Source: JAFCUW01 sp040386255 (GTDB taxonomy: Bacteria > Pseudomonadota > Gammaproteobacteria > Burkholderiales > Burkholderiaceae_D). Taken from it: 64,000 nucleotides of DNA. The stretch lies in contig JAZKFW010000033.1 in assembly GCA_040386255.1 (NCBI GenBank), positions 1 to 64,000 on the forward strand, written 5' to 3'. The notes below the pieces were generated by a model. The model made no database searches. It saw only the letters and a list, made by a program, of their open reading frames with translations, and was not told the DNA's origin. This document shows positions 43,960 to 54,142 of this stretch, in pieces. Every line of letters starts with the position of its first letter. Positions within the stretch are counted from its first letter, which is position 1. The position numbers were made by a program, and so were the translations under genes.

Positions 43960-45960
43960 TTAGCGCTTGCCGATGTGCTGGTCGAGGAACTTTTCTACCC
44001 GGCTCCAGTAGTCGATGCGGTTTTTCGGCAATACCCAGCCGTGGCCTTCTTCTTCGTACACCACCAGCTCGACGTTCGGGTTGGTCACCTTGATGGCGTC
44101 ATATAGCTTTCTGCCGTGGTAGACGGGCACGCGGACGTCGGCGCCGCCGTAGGCCATCAGCAGCGGCTGCCGGATGCGCGCCGCCTGCTGCAGCGGCGAG
44201 GTCGCCTTCAACTGCTCGGCATCCTTGACGAGGTCGCCAACCAGCACCGGCATGCCGTGCTCCCGGTAGACCTCGGTGATGTCGGAGCGCTTGCTCCAGT
44301 CGCCGGTGGCCAGCAAGCCGATGTCGGTCACGCCGTAGGCATTGATGCCGCACTTGAACAGCGCCGCATCGTTGATCAGGCCCATCAGGGCGGCATAGCC
44401 GCCGTAGCTGCCGCCGGCGATGCAGATGCGCTGCGGATCGACGATGCCCTCGGCGATGGCCCACTTGGCGCCGTCGGCGATGTCGTTCTGCATGGCCAGG
44501 CCCCATTGCTTCCAGCCGGCGACGTAGTGACGGATGCCGAAGCCGCGGCTGCCGCGAAACTCCGGCTGCAGCACCGCATAGCCACGCGAGGCGAGGAACT
44601 GGACGTCGGGGCGCCAGCCCCATTCGGCGCCGCGCAGGTAGGGCCCGCCGTGCACCAGCACCACCAGCGGCAGGTTCTTGCGCTTGCCGCCGGGCGGCAG
44701 CGTCAGGTAGGCCGGAATGACGAGGCCGTCGCGCGCCTTGTAGCGCACCGCTTCCTGCAGGCCCATCTGCGAAGGCTGGATCGCCGGGAAGGCGTCGCCC
44801 ACTTTGTTGAGCTTGCCCGTTTCGGTATTGAACAGGTTCCAGCGGCGCGGCTGGATATCGGAAAACGATTCCACCAGTATCCACGGCGTCTCCGCGCGCG
44901 CCGCCACCGACAGCAGGTTGATGGTGCCCGGCAGCAGCGCATCGACACGCTGCTGCAGCGCTTTCATGCCGGCGTCGATCCAGATGATGGCGCGGGCGTC
45001 GGTCAGCACCTGCACGCCGAGCAGCTTGCCGTTGGCGGTGACCAGGCTGCCGGTAAAGTCGTAATCTTCCAGCTCGACCGTCGGCGCCGCGTCGCGCCGG
45101 CCGCTGGCCAGGTCGTAGCGGAACAGCGCAACCTTGTCACGCCCGCCGTACGCACTGACATACAGCGTGCCGTCGGGCGCGAACGCCACCGGCGTGACCG
45201 CTCCCTTGCCGCCGAGGTAGGTGTCGTATTCGCTCAGCGTGCGCCACTTGCCCAGCGCCGGGTCGGCGTAGAGCAGCGCCGACACCTTCTGGTCGCGGGT
45301 CGTCGCCAGCCGCGGCTCGCCCTTGTGGTCGAGCATCCAGCGCGTCACGTTGCCGGGACGCGCCATCACGCTGGCACGGCCGGTCAGGGTGTTCAAGCGC
45401 AACAGGTTGCTGTATTCGAAGTCGCCATTCCTGTTCAGTTTGGAACTGGTGACGTAGATGAATTCGGAATCCTGGGCGCCCAGCTGCGGCAGCAGGAAGG
45501 TGCTGGACGGCAGCGCGCGCCCGGTCGGCCGCGCGCTGCGTTCGATCAGTTCGCGCATGTCGCTGCCGTCGCGGTTGACCGCGAACAGGCCGGCGCCCAT
45601 GGTGCGGTCGCCGTCTGCAACGTCGGGGTCGGCGGCGTCGAACACCAGCCGGTCGTTGCTGATCCAGTGGAATTTGCCGACGTCGGAGTCGGCCAGGCCG
45701 GCCACCACCTTGACCGAATTGTCGGCAATGTCGACCACCGCCAGTGCGGCGCCCTTGCCGGGCCGGGCCACGCGCGCGGCCAGGTACCTGGCGTTGGGCG
45801 ACAGGATGGCGCCGGAGAACGCCGCATTGGCGAAGAAGCTCTCGATCGGCGGCGCGCCGGCGGCGGCAGTGTCGGCGGCGTGGACAAGGCCGGCCACGAG
45901 CAGGCCCGACACGAGAAAGGTGAGCATCGAACAAGCAAGGCGGAAGCGGCGCAGCAGCAT
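43960..45960 (-). CDS. S9 family peptidase, copy 3
   Basis: 666-residue relative of copy 1 with an N-terminal signal (MLLRRFRLACSMLTFLVSGL then LVAGLVHA), beta-propeller and hydrolase domains. Catalytic Ser in GGSYGGYAALMG, Asp in YGGADVRVPVYHG, His in EEGHGWVLPKNRID. The frame stays open far upstream through the symporter gene; starts are MLLRRF at 45960 (chosen) or MPYLLKVHT at 45987. Two full copies and one fragment indicate local duplication. Confidence 0.9.
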   Translation of the reverse strand: MLLRRFRLACSMLTFLVSGLLVAGLVHAADTAAAGAPPIESFFANAAFSGAILSPNARYLAARVARPGKGAALAVVDIADNSVKVVAGLADSDVGKFHWISNDRLVFDAADPDVADGDRTMGAGLFAVNRDGSDMRELIERSARPTGRALPSSTFLLPQLGAQDSEFIYVTSSKLNRNGDFEYSNLLRLNTLTGRASVMARPGNVTRWMLDHKGEPRLATTRDQKVSALLYADPALGKWRTLSEYDTYLGGKGAVTPVAFAPDGTLYVSAYGGRDKVALFRYDLASGRRDAAPTVELEDYDFTGSLVTANGKLLGVQVLTDARAIIWIDAGMKALQQRVDALLPGTINLLSVAARAETPWILVESFSDIQPRRWNLFNTETGKLNKVGDAFPAIQPSQMGLQEAVRYKARDGLVIPAYLTLPPGGKRKNLPLVVLVHGGPYLRGAEWGWRPDVQFLASRGYAVLQPEFRGSRGFGIRHYVAGWKQWGLAMQNDIADGAKWAIAEGIVDPQRICIAGGSYGGYAALMGLINDAALFKCGINAYGVTDIGLLATGDWSKRSDITEVYREHGMPVLVGDLVKDAEQLKATSPLQQAARIRQPLLMAYGGADVRVPVYHGRKLYDAIKVTNPNVELVVYEEEGHGWVLPKNRIDYWSRVEKFLDQHIGKR

Positions 45961-46034
45961 CGTATGTACTTTCAATAAATATGGCATAAAAATAATCACG
46001 ACGAGATTAGCAGCAATGCTGCGTTGCCTACAAG

Positions 46035-48080
46035 CTATTCCGGCGCGCGGATGTGGTCGATGAAGCTGGCGTTGAGCGGGTCGGGCGCGCGCGTCAGCAG
46101 GCTCACCACCACCAGCACCGCCATGCCGGCCGGCACGCCGAACACGCCGGCCGAGATCGGCGCGATGTGGAACCACTGGCCGGCCGCGCTGCCGCCGAGA
46201 ATCGGATTGGTGTGCAGCATGTAGTAGACGCAGACGGCGAAGCCCGACACCATGCCGGCCAGCGCGCCGGCGCGGTTGGCGCGCTTCCAGAACACGCCCA
46301 GCACCAGTGCCGGGAACAGCGCCGAGCCGGCCAGCGAAAACGCCGCGCCCACCAGCGACAGGATGTCGGCCGGCTTCTGCGAGGCGGCGTAAGCGGCGAT
46401 GAAGGCCACCGCCAGCAGCAGCAGCTTGGAGATCGTCACCCGCTTCTGGGTCGAGGCGGCCGGGTCGACCACCTTGTAATAGACGTCGTGCGAGAGGGCG
46501 TTGGAAATGGCCAGCAGCAGGCCGTCCGCGGTCGACAGCGCCGCCGCCAGGCCGCCGGCCGCCACCAGCCCCGAGATCACGTACGGCAAGCCACCGATCT
46601 CCGGCGTCGCCAGCACCAGCACGTCGCCGTCGATGGCGATTTCGGCCAGCTGCACGATGCCGTCGCGGTTGATGTCTGCGATCGCGATCAGCGGATTGAG
46701 CTTGTCGACGTTGGCCCAGTACGAGACCCATTGCGGCAGCTTGGCGAAATCGCTGCCCACCAGGTGGCTGTAGATGTCGTACTTGACCAGCACCGCCAGC
46801 GCCGGGATGGTGAGGTACACCAGCAGGATGAAGAACAGGGTCCAGAACACCGACACCCGCGTCTCGCGCACCGAGGGCGTGGTGTAGGAGCGCATCAGGA
46901 TGTGCGGCAGCGCCGCGGTGCCCAGCATCAGGCAGAACACCAGCGCCAGGAAGTTGTTGCGGCGGCTGTCGGACTGCTCGGCATCCGCGCCGGGGAAGGG
47001 CGTCGCGTGCGGTTCCGGCGGCTGCGCGCGCGCTTCGTTCGCCTCCTGCATCTCGGCCCAGCGGCGCGCCGCCTCGTCGGCCGTCTTCGGATACGCCACC
47101 AGTTCGCGCTCGGTGGCGCGGATGTCGATCAGCGAGCCGTTGCGCAGCCGCACCGCGTCGAGCCGGCGCTGGGCATCGCGCTTGCCTTCTTCCCACGACG
47201 CCGGCAGCGCCTTGATGCGGGCGGCGTAGGACTCGGCGCGCTCGCGGAAGATGGCGCGCACCTGCAGCTCCTTCGGATCGAACTCGAGCTGCGCTTCGCG
47301 TGCCGCCAGCTTCGGCAGCACCGCGCCGTAGGCCACCTGCGGCAGCGGATTGTCGGCGTGCTTGACCGACAGCCACATGGTCGGGATCAGGAACGCCACC
47401 AGGATGATGATGTACTGCGCCACCTGGGTCCAGGTGATCGCGCGCATCCCGCCGAGGAAGGAGCACACCAGGATCGACGCCAGGCCGAGGAAAATCCCGA
47501 CCGAAAAATCGACGCCGGTAAAGCGTGAGGCGATGAGCCCCACCGCGTAGATCTGCGCCACCACGTACGTGAACGAGACGATGATGGTGGCGCCCACCGC
47601 CATCAGCCGCACCGCGTTGCCGCGGGCGCCGCCGCCGCCGTAGCGCGCCGCCAGGAAGTCGGGGATCGTGTACTGCGCGAACTTGCGCAGGTAGGGCGCG
47701 ATCAAGAGCGCCACCAGGCAGTAGCCGCCGGTCCAGCCCATGATGTAGGCCAGGCCGTCGAAGCCGTGCAGGTACAGCCCGCCGGCCAGGCTGATGAAGC
47801 TGGCCGCCGAGATCCAGTCGGCGGCGGTGGCCATGCCGTTGAACAGCGCCGGCACGCGCCGCCCGGCGACGTAGTATTCGGAGACGTTCGAAGTGCGGCT
47901 GATGACGCCGATGCCGGCATACAGCACGATGGTGGCGAACATGAACAGGTAGCCGATCCAGATGCGCGGCATGCCTTCCTTTTCCAGCATCGTAAGCGCG
48001 ATCAGGAAGGCGGCGAAGCAGGCCGTGAAGTACAGGTAGTAGCGCGACAGGCGGCCGAACAGGACGCGGGCGGCGTTCAT
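46035..48080 (-). CDS. Sodium:solute symporter large subunit (ActP/VC_2705 type)
   Basis: 681-residue transporter with about 13 membrane spans, e.g. YYLYFTACFAAFLIALTML, and SSS patterns NVSEYYVAGRRVPALFNGMA and ADWISAASFISLAGG. A long cytoplasmic insert of about 130 charged residues (ELQVRAIFRERAESYAARIK region) between spans is characteristic of the VC_2705 subfamily and absent from classic ActP. Substrate probably a small organic acid such as acetate or lactate; not proven. The ATG overlaps the DUF4212 stop (ATGA). Confidence 0.9.
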   Translation of the reverse strand: MNAARVLFGRLSRYYLYFTACFAAFLIALTMLEKEGMPRIWIGYLFMFATIVLYAGIGVISRTSNVSEYYVAGRRVPALFNGMATAADWISAASFISLAGGLYLHGFDGLAYIMGWTGGYCLVALLIAPYLRKFAQYTIPDFLAARYGGGGARGNAVRLMAVGATIIVSFTYVVAQIYAVGLIASRFTGVDFSVGIFLGLASILVCSFLGGMRAITWTQVAQYIIILVAFLIPTMWLSVKHADNPLPQVAYGAVLPKLAAREAQLEFDPKELQVRAIFRERAESYAARIKALPASWEEGKRDAQRRLDAVRLRNGSLIDIRATERELVAYPKTADEAARRWAEMQEANEARAQPPEPHATPFPGADAEQSDSRRNNFLALVFCLMLGTAALPHILMRSYTTPSVRETRVSVFWTLFFILLVYLTIPALAVLVKYDIYSHLVGSDFAKLPQWVSYWANVDKLNPLIAIADINRDGIVQLAEIAIDGDVLVLATPEIGGLPYVISGLVAAGGLAAALSTADGLLLAISNALSHDVYYKVVDPAASTQKRVTISKLLLLAVAFIAAYAASQKPADILSLVGAAFSLAGSALFPALVLGVFWKRANRAGALAGMVSGFAVCVYYMLHTNPILGGSAAGQWFHIAPISAGVFGVPAGMAVLVVVSLLTRAPDPLNASFIDHIRAPE

Positions 48081-48430
48081 GCTTCGTGCTCCTTGGGCAG
48101 CTCGCCGAGACGGCGCTTGAAACGCTGGTCGAAGCGCCCCATGCCGAACGCGTAGGCGCCGAGGATCGCCAGGTAGATCAGCGAAGCGCCTTGCGCCGCC
48201 AGGTAGAACGACAGCGGCCAGCCGAACACCGACAGGGTCGCCAGCTCGCGCGCGAAAAACACGGTGCCGAAGGTGGTGGCCAGCCACAGCGCCAGCAGCA
48301 CGCCGGTGAGGCGGCGCGTGCGCTGCCAGTGCAGGCTGCGCGCGGCCAGCAGCGACAGCTGGCGCTGGGCGGTGGCGCCGGCGTCCGGGTCCGTCGGCGG
48401 CGGCGCTTGCAGGTCAGTCGTTGTCGTCAT
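48077..48430 (-). CDS. DUF4212 symporter small subunit
   Basis: 117-residue membrane protein with two spans (LLALWLATTFGTVFFA and SFYLAAQGASLIYLAILGAYA) and the family pattern HWQRTRRLTGVLLALW. DUF4212 proteins accompany VC_2705-type symporters. It overlaps the kinase gene upstream by 17 bp and the symporter downstream by 4 bp, indicating a single translated unit. Confidence 0.88.
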   Translation of the reverse strand: MTTTTDLQAPPPTDPDAGATAQRQLSLLAARSLHWQRTRRLTGVLLALWLATTFGTVFFARELATLSVFGWPLSFYLAAQGASLIYLAILGAYAFGMGRFDQRFKRRLGELPKEHEA

Positions 48431-49946
48431 GGCTGGTGTCAGGTGGCGGGAAGGTGAGGCGGAACAGGCAGCCGGGCGACTTCTTCAGCGTGGCGCGCGG
48501 ATTGTTGAAGACGTCGACTTCGGCGCCGTGCTGCTGGGCGATCTCGCGCACGATCGCCAGTCCCAGGCCGCTGCCCGGCGCGCCGCTGCCGAGGATGCGG
48601 TAGAAGCGCTCGAACACGCGCGAACGTTCGGCCGGGGCGATGCCGGGGCCGGTGTCTTCCACTTCCAGGATCGCCTGGTCGGCCTGGCGCCGCACGCGCA
48701 CGGTGACGCTGCCGCCGCCAGGGGTGTAGCGCAGCGCGTTGTCGATCAGGTTCGACAGCAGCTCGCGCAGCATCAGCGGGTTGCCGACGATGTTGACGGC
48801 GTGCTCGGGCTGTTCGAAGCCGAGGTCGATCTGGTAGGCGAACGAGGCCTGCACCCAATCCTGCACCGCGGCGCGCGCCAGCACCGCCAGGTCGAATTCC
48901 TCGAAGGCGACGCCGGCCTGCGGCTGGTTCTCGGCGCGCGCCAGCGCCAGCAGCTGGTTGACGAGGCGTGTGGCCGACTCCGAACTCTTGGCAAGCTGCT
49001 CGAGCGAGCGGTGGATTTCGTCCGGGTCGACCTGGCGCAGCGCCAGTTCGGACTGCATGCGCATGCCCGCCAGCGGCGTCTTCATCTGGTGCGCGGCGTC
49101 GGCGATGAAGCGCTTCTGCATGTCGATTGTCTGCGACAGCCGCGCCAGCATGTCGTTGAGCGAGCCGACCAGCGGCGAAATCTCTTCCGGCACCTGGCGC
49201 GAATCGATCGGCGACAGGTCGTCGGGGCGGCGCGCGCGGATGCGTTCCTGCAGCTGCGCCAGCGGCGACAGGCCGCGCGCCAGCGCGAACCACACCAGCG
49301 CCAGCACGATCGGCAGGATGATGAACTGCGGCAGGATCACGCCCTTGATGATTTCGTTGGCCAGCTGCGCGCGCTTGTCGAGCGTTTCGGCCACCTGCAC
49401 CAGCGCCGTGCGCGGTTCCTCGCCGCGCAAGGCCATCGGCCGCAGGTTGACATACGAATAGGCGACGCGCACCTGGGCGCCGCGCATGACGTCGTTGCGA
49501 AAGCGTACGCTGGCGCTGCCGTTGCCGGAGGCGCCGGCGCCGTCATCAGCAGGCTGCGGCAGGTCACGGTCGCCGTCGACGAATTCGGCGCCCGGCCCGC
49601 TGATCTGGAAGTAGACGTTGTCGATGTCGTCGGCGCGCACGATGTCGCGCGCGCTGCCCGGCAGCAGCGACACCGCGCGGCCGTCGACTTCGCGGATCTG
49701 CTGCGCCAGCACGGTGACGCTGTCTTCGAGCGCGTGGTCGAACGGCTGGTTGGCGATCGACTTGGCCACCAGGTAGGTGATGGCGATACTCATTGGCCAC
49801 AGCAGCAGCAGCGGCGCCAGCATCCAGTCGAGGATCTCGCCGAACAGCGAATGCTGGATGTTCTCTTCCGGCTCGGGGTTGGCCGGTTCGTACACCGCCG
49901 GCAGGTCGGCGCCCTGCGGCGCCGGTGCGGTATCGCGCGGTTTCAC
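48414..49946 (-). CDS. Sensor histidine kinase (OmpR-partner type)
   Basis: 510-residue membrane kinase starting with GTG (VKPRDTAPAPQG), whose start overlaps the regulator's stop (GTGA). Two spans (LLLLWPMSIAITYLVAK and FIILPIVLALVWFALARG) bracket a periplasmic sensor of about 150 residues. HAMP-like region, H box AAHQMKTPLAGM, N box LIDNALRYTPGG, and G boxes DTGPGIAP and GSGLGLAIV are present. Resembles the TctE/CreC-type kinases of organic acid uptake, fitting the symporter downstream. Confidence 0.92.
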   Translation of the reverse strand: MKPRDTAPAPQGADLPAVYEPANPEPEENIQHSLFGEILDWMLAPLLLLWPMSIAITYLVAKSIANQPFDHALEDSVTVLAQQIREVDGRAVSLLPGSARDIVRADDIDNVYFQISGPGAEFVDGDRDLPQPADDGAGASGNGSASVRFRNDVMRGAQVRVAYSYVNLRPMALRGEEPRTALVQVAETLDKRAQLANEIIKGVILPQFIILPIVLALVWFALARGLSPLAQLQERIRARRPDDLSPIDSRQVPEEISPLVGSLNDMLARLSQTIDMQKRFIADAAHQMKTPLAGMRMQSELALRQVDPDEIHRSLEQLAKSSESATRLVNQLLALARAENQPQAGVAFEEFDLAVLARAAVQDWVQASFAYQIDLGFEQPEHAVNIVGNPLMLRELLSNLIDNALRYTPGGGSVTVRVRRQADQAILEVEDTGPGIAPAERSRVFERFYRILGSGAPGSGLGLAIVREIAQQHGAEVDVFNNPRATLKKSPGCLFRLTFPPPDTSHDDND

Positions 49947-50641
49947 TTCGATGCGGCGCCCGTGTCGGCGGGGCCGGTGGCGCGCTCGAGACAGTAGCCC
50001 AGCCCGCGCACGGTGGCGATGCGGATGCCGCCTACTTCGATCTTCTTGCGCAGCCGGTGCACGTACACTTCGATGGCGTTGTTCGACACTTCCTCGCCCC
50101 ATTCGCACAAGTGGTCGACCAGCTGCTCCTTCGACACCAGCCGGCCGGTACGCGCCAGCAGGATCTCGAGCAGGCCCAGTTCGCGCGCCGACAGGTCGAG
50201 CATCTGGTCGTTGATGTAGGCGCTGCGCCCGACCTGGTCGTATACCAGCGGGCCGTGGCGGATCACGGTGGGGCCGCCGCCGGCGCCGCGGCGCGTCAGC
50301 GCGCGCACCCGCGCCTCCAGTTCGGACAACGCGAACGGCTTGGCCATGTAGTCGTCGGCGCCGAGGTCGAGGCCATTGACGCGCTGCTCGATCGAGTCGG
50401 CGGCGGTGAGGATCAGCACCGGCAGCAGCGACGAGCGCGCGCGCAGGCGGCGCAGCACTTCGAGGCCGGACATCTTCGGCAGGCCGAGGTCGAGGATTAA
50501 CAGGTCGAACTCCTGGGTCGACAGCGCGGTGTCGGCTTCCTGGCCGTTCTTGACGCAGTCGATCGCGTAACCTGACTGGCGCAGCGAGCGCGTCAGGCCG
50601 TCGGCCAGCACGCTATCGTCTTCGGCAAGTAAAATACGCAT
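49943..50641 (-). CDS. OmpR-family response regulator
   Basis: 232-residue two-domain regulator. Receiver domain with acidic pair Asp8/Asp9, phosphoacceptor Asp51 (LLILDLGLPKMSG) and Lys in YMAKPFALSELE; C-terminal winged helix with SNNAIEVYVHRLRKKI and IRTVRGLGYCLE-like ending (IATVRGLGYCLERA). First of the regulator-kinase-DUF4212-symporter run, which it probably controls. Confidence 0.94.
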   Translation of the reverse strand: MRILLAEDDSVLADGLTRSLRQSGYAIDCVKNGQEADTALSTQEFDLLILDLGLPKMSGLEVLRRLRARSSLLPVLILTAADSIEQRVNGLDLGADDYMAKPFALSELEARVRALTRRGAGGGPTVIRHGPLVYDQVGRSAYINDQMLDLSARELGLLEILLARTGRLVSKEQLVDHLCEWGEEVSNNAIEVYVHRLRKKIEVGGIRIATVRGLGYCLERATGPADTGAASK

Positions 50642-50759
50642 GGCGGAATCCGTGATTATCTAAACGGCCATTGTGTGTCATTTAATGCCGCATGGCGAGT
50701 CTTTGGCGCGGATTGCCGATATTTGACATCATTCGCACAGCCTGCACGTTGCGCTTGCA

Positions 50760-50788
50760 TTGACTACTGTATGCCTGTACAGTATTGG
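50760..50788 (+). promoter_or_regulatory. recA promoter with LexA box
   Basis: TTGACT (50760-50765), 17-bp spacer and TATTGG (50783-50788). A perfect SOS box TACTGT-ATGCCTGT-ACAGTA (50765-50784) fills the spacer, 59 bp upstream of recA. Confidence 0.92.
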
Positions 50789-50843
50789 CTGTGCTGTACG
50801 CTGGACCCTCCGACCCCGGCCCTTACCAGACTGAAAGAAAATT

Positions 50844-51926
<1,083 letters not shown>

Positions 51927-51935
51927 AGGCTGGTC

Positions 51936-52397
51936 GTGCCCAGGCCCCAACTGAGCCTGAAAGGCCGTGCGCTGCGCTTCCTGTCGATGCGCGAGCACAG
52001 CCGGCTTGAACTGGGGCGCAAGCTGGCCAAGTATGCGGAGGAGGGCGACGACGTCGGCGCCCTGCTCGATTTCCTCGAAAAGAACAACTGGCTGTCGCAG
52101 GAACGTTTTTCCGAGTCGCTGATTCACCGCCGCGAGGCGCGCTACGGCAACAGCCGCATCGTCGCCGAACTGCAAAGCCACGGCATCAATGGCGAGGCGC
52201 TGCAGGAGCTCAAGACCGGGCTGGCGGACAGCGAAGTGGCGCGCGCCTGCGAAGTATGGAGCCGCAAGTTCGGCGCCGTCGCCACCGATCAGGAAGGGCG
52301 CGGCAAGCAGATGCGCTTCCTGATGCAGCGCGGCTTTTCGCAGCGCGCGGTGCGCGCGGCGATGCGCGGCACCTGCCCGGACGACGATGACTGCTGA
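51936..52397 (+). CDS. recX: Regulatory protein RecX
   Basis: 153-residue inhibitor of RecA filaments, of three-helix repeats: LRFLSMREHSRLELGRKLAK, LDFLEKNNWLSQERFSESLI and RKFGAVATDQEGRGKQMRFL. The start MPRPQLSLKGRAL is 9 bp after recA and likely uses read-through translation. Ends before a large hairpin terminator. Confidence 0.93.
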   Translation: MPRPQLSLKGRALRFLSMREHSRLELGRKLAKYAEEGDDVGALLDFLEKNNWLSQERFSESLIHRREARYGNSRIVAELQSHGINGEALQELKTGLADSEVARACEVWSRKFGAVATDQEGRGKQMRFLMQRGFSQRAVRAAMRGTCPDDDDC

Positions 52398-52421
52398 TGC
52401 GTAGTGCCAACGGTTAAGCAA

Positions 52422-52498
52422 GGCGCCTTCCGCCGTGTGCGTAGCAACAAGTGCTGCGGGCGCACACCCCTCACCGGCGGAAGGTGCCGCGCTTTTTT
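52422..52498 (+). terminator. Nested hairpin terminator after recX
   Basis: Outer arms GGCGCCTTCCGCCG / CGGCGGAAGGTGCC (52422-52435, 52475-52488) enclose an inner TGTGCG / CGCACA stem, and the outer stem is followed by GCGC and six T. Confidence 0.75.
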
Positions 52499-52619
52499 GA
52501 CATCCGTGGTTCGTGAGCGTCCAATGCTCGGCCGCAGGTCTATTGTCGGCGCAAGTGTAAGCGTCAGATTTCAGGCGTAACATGGCTAGCAAAGTGTTTG
52601 TTTTGCTTTGGAGTCAACG

Positions 52620-52814
52620 ATGTCGCTCAAAAAAATTCAACCGCTCGAAGACGTTCGAGATGATCTACCAGCGCCGATCTCTTCAGCCGGGTTCAGCAAA
52701 GAAACATTGGCCGCGCTCGAACGTTCGGCAAAGCGATTGAAAGAAGTACCGGCACGCGCTTTTTCTAAACTCGAGATCGAGCAGGTATTCAAGAAAATTC
52801 GGGATCGGTCTTGA
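52620..52814 (+). CDS. Small hypothetical protein
   Basis: 64-residue, charged, helical protein MSLKKIQPLEDVRDDLPAPI ending FKKIRDRS. GGAG lies 6 bp before the ATG. Its TGA overlaps a TTG that begins the following damaged frame, like a two-gene cassette. Composition is lower in GC than recX and sucC. It resembles antitoxin-sized proteins in size only. Confidence 0.45.
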   Translation: MSLKKIQPLEDVRDDLPAPISSAGFSKETLAALERSAKRLKEVPARAFSKLEIEQVFKKIRDRS

Positions 52815-53120
52815 TCGATCGTCCTGCTACGGTCGAATTCGACTTGACTGACGATCATTTCCTGCTCCAGCTCGAGCGCTTGGAAGCGCTGTTCCCCCAA
52901 TTTATTCACCGAATTTTCCGCTGTCTTGCCGTCGTACGCCGGCATGGCGTGGCATGACTTCGCGGTTTTCACGCGGCCCATATTCTTCGAAGCCTCTTTT
53001 GATGGGTCTTACCTTGTACCGCGCTTGCATTTTCTCGAAGGCGAACTGCATATAGGTGCCCAGTTGTCTAGCGGCACCATGAAGCTAGTCAGTATTCTTA
53101 AGCCCCTGATTCACGTCTAG
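52811..53120 (+). pseudogene. Frameshifted small gene downstream of the hypothetical
   Basis: Reading from TTG at 52811 gives LIDRPATVEFDLTDDHFLLQ, then LERLEALFP and stops early; the +1 frame continues sensibly as NLFTEFSAVLPSYAGMAWHD, then FAVFTRPIFFEASFDG to a stop at 53120. The switch point is a run of five C (52894-52898), the typical site of a single-base indel. Joined product would be about 100 residues. Family not recognised. Confidence 0.4.
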
Positions 53121-53500
53121 TTCGCCGGGGGCCGCGTACTGCGGACCCCGGGAGGTGCCGCACCGTTTTACAGACGGCGGGCAAGTGGATGCTCGTTCAC
53201 GCGCGCCAAGCCTTTCAGCGCAGGCGACTCTGGGGTCCCCTTTCGAAGCAAAATCGGGACTCGGCGTCCCCGTCATACCCCCGCGGTGACGGCTCAGCCT
53301 GGAAAGCTTGTCGCGCTTGCAATGATCGCGGCCAAATGACTACGAAATTTATGTTGCAGCGCAACTGAAGCCACGCATGTGCTAAACTTTTGGGGTTTAA
53401 GCAGCGCCGCATGAGCGGTTGTCTCCGTAGAAGCTGCGGGGACGTGCATCAGCACACGGCTGCATACTTTTTTACCGCCGCATTTCCGGCATTGGTGTTT
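53121..53500. other. Gene-poor intergenic stretch
   Basis: 380 bp between the damaged cassette and the DUF2889 gene. It contains an imperfect GC-rich hairpin (53132-53153), a small perfect dyad GTTGC-AGC-GCAAC (53353-53365) and a possible -10 (TAAACT, 53383-53388) without a well-spaced -35. No open frame with a ribosome site is convincing. Confidence 0.5.
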
Positions 53501-54067
53501 ATGCCCCTGTCTTCTCCTGTCCCCCGCGCTTTGCGGCACACGCGTGCCATCCAGGTCGACGCCTTTGCGCGCGACGATGGCCTGTGGGATCTCGATGCGC
53601 GCATTAGCGACATCAAGACGCGCGACATCCAGCTTGCCTCGGGCCTGCGCGCCGGCGGCGTGCCGGTCCATGACCTGTGCCTGCGCGTCACCATCAATAC
53701 CGATCTCGTCATCGTCGATGCCGAAGCCGCATCCGATGCCGTGCCATATCCCGGCTACTGCGACACCATCGCGCCGGCCTACAAGAGCCTGATCGGCCTG
53801 TCGCTGATGAACCATTTCCGGCTGCGCCTGAAGGACCGGCTCGCCGGCGTCCTCGGCTGCACCCACCTGACTGAACTGGCGCTGGTGCTGCCGACTGCGG
53901 CGATCCAGGCTTTCGCCAACGACGTCATCAAGACGCGCGACGGCGACGGCGACGACATGTCGACCGAGCGTCCGTTCCAGCTCGACCGTTGCCACGCGCT
54001 GCGTGTCGACGGCCCGGCGGTGGCGAAGTATTACCCGCGCTGGTACGTGAAGAGCGTGAATAGTTAG
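53501..54067 (+). CDS. DUF2889 domain protein
   Basis: 188-residue cytoplasmic protein of the DUF2889 family, MPLSSPVPRALRHTRAIQVD with DGLWDLDARISDIKTRDIQL and the late CHALRVDGPAVAKYYPRWY. Function unknown; its position before sucC is conserved in related betaproteobacteria. The start MPLSSPVP is chosen over the frame opening at 53390, which lacks a ribosome site. Confidence 0.85.
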   Translation: MPLSSPVPRALRHTRAIQVDAFARDDGLWDLDARISDIKTRDIQLASGLRAGGVPVHDLCLRVTINTDLVIVDAEAASDAVPYPGYCDTIAPAYKSLIGLSLMNHFRLRLKDRLAGVLGCTHLTELALVLPTAAIQAFANDVIKTRDGDGDDMSTERPFQLDRCHALRVDGPAVAKYYPRWYVKSVNS

Positions 54068-54142
54068 CAGTCGCAGTGCCGATCCAAACATCCGTATTTC
54101 AACCGTATTTCTAAATTCAGTATCAGAAGAAGGGAAGCCAGC

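Noticed and set aside
45961..47466. In-frame extension upstream of S9 copy 3 (1168-codon frame)
   Set aside because: It is an antisense-type frame over the symporter gene; the signal peptide at 45960 marks the true start.
53353..53365. GTTGC-AGC-GCAAC dyad as a PhaR/PHB-type site
   Set aside because: Too short and no polyhydroxybutyrate gene is nearby.
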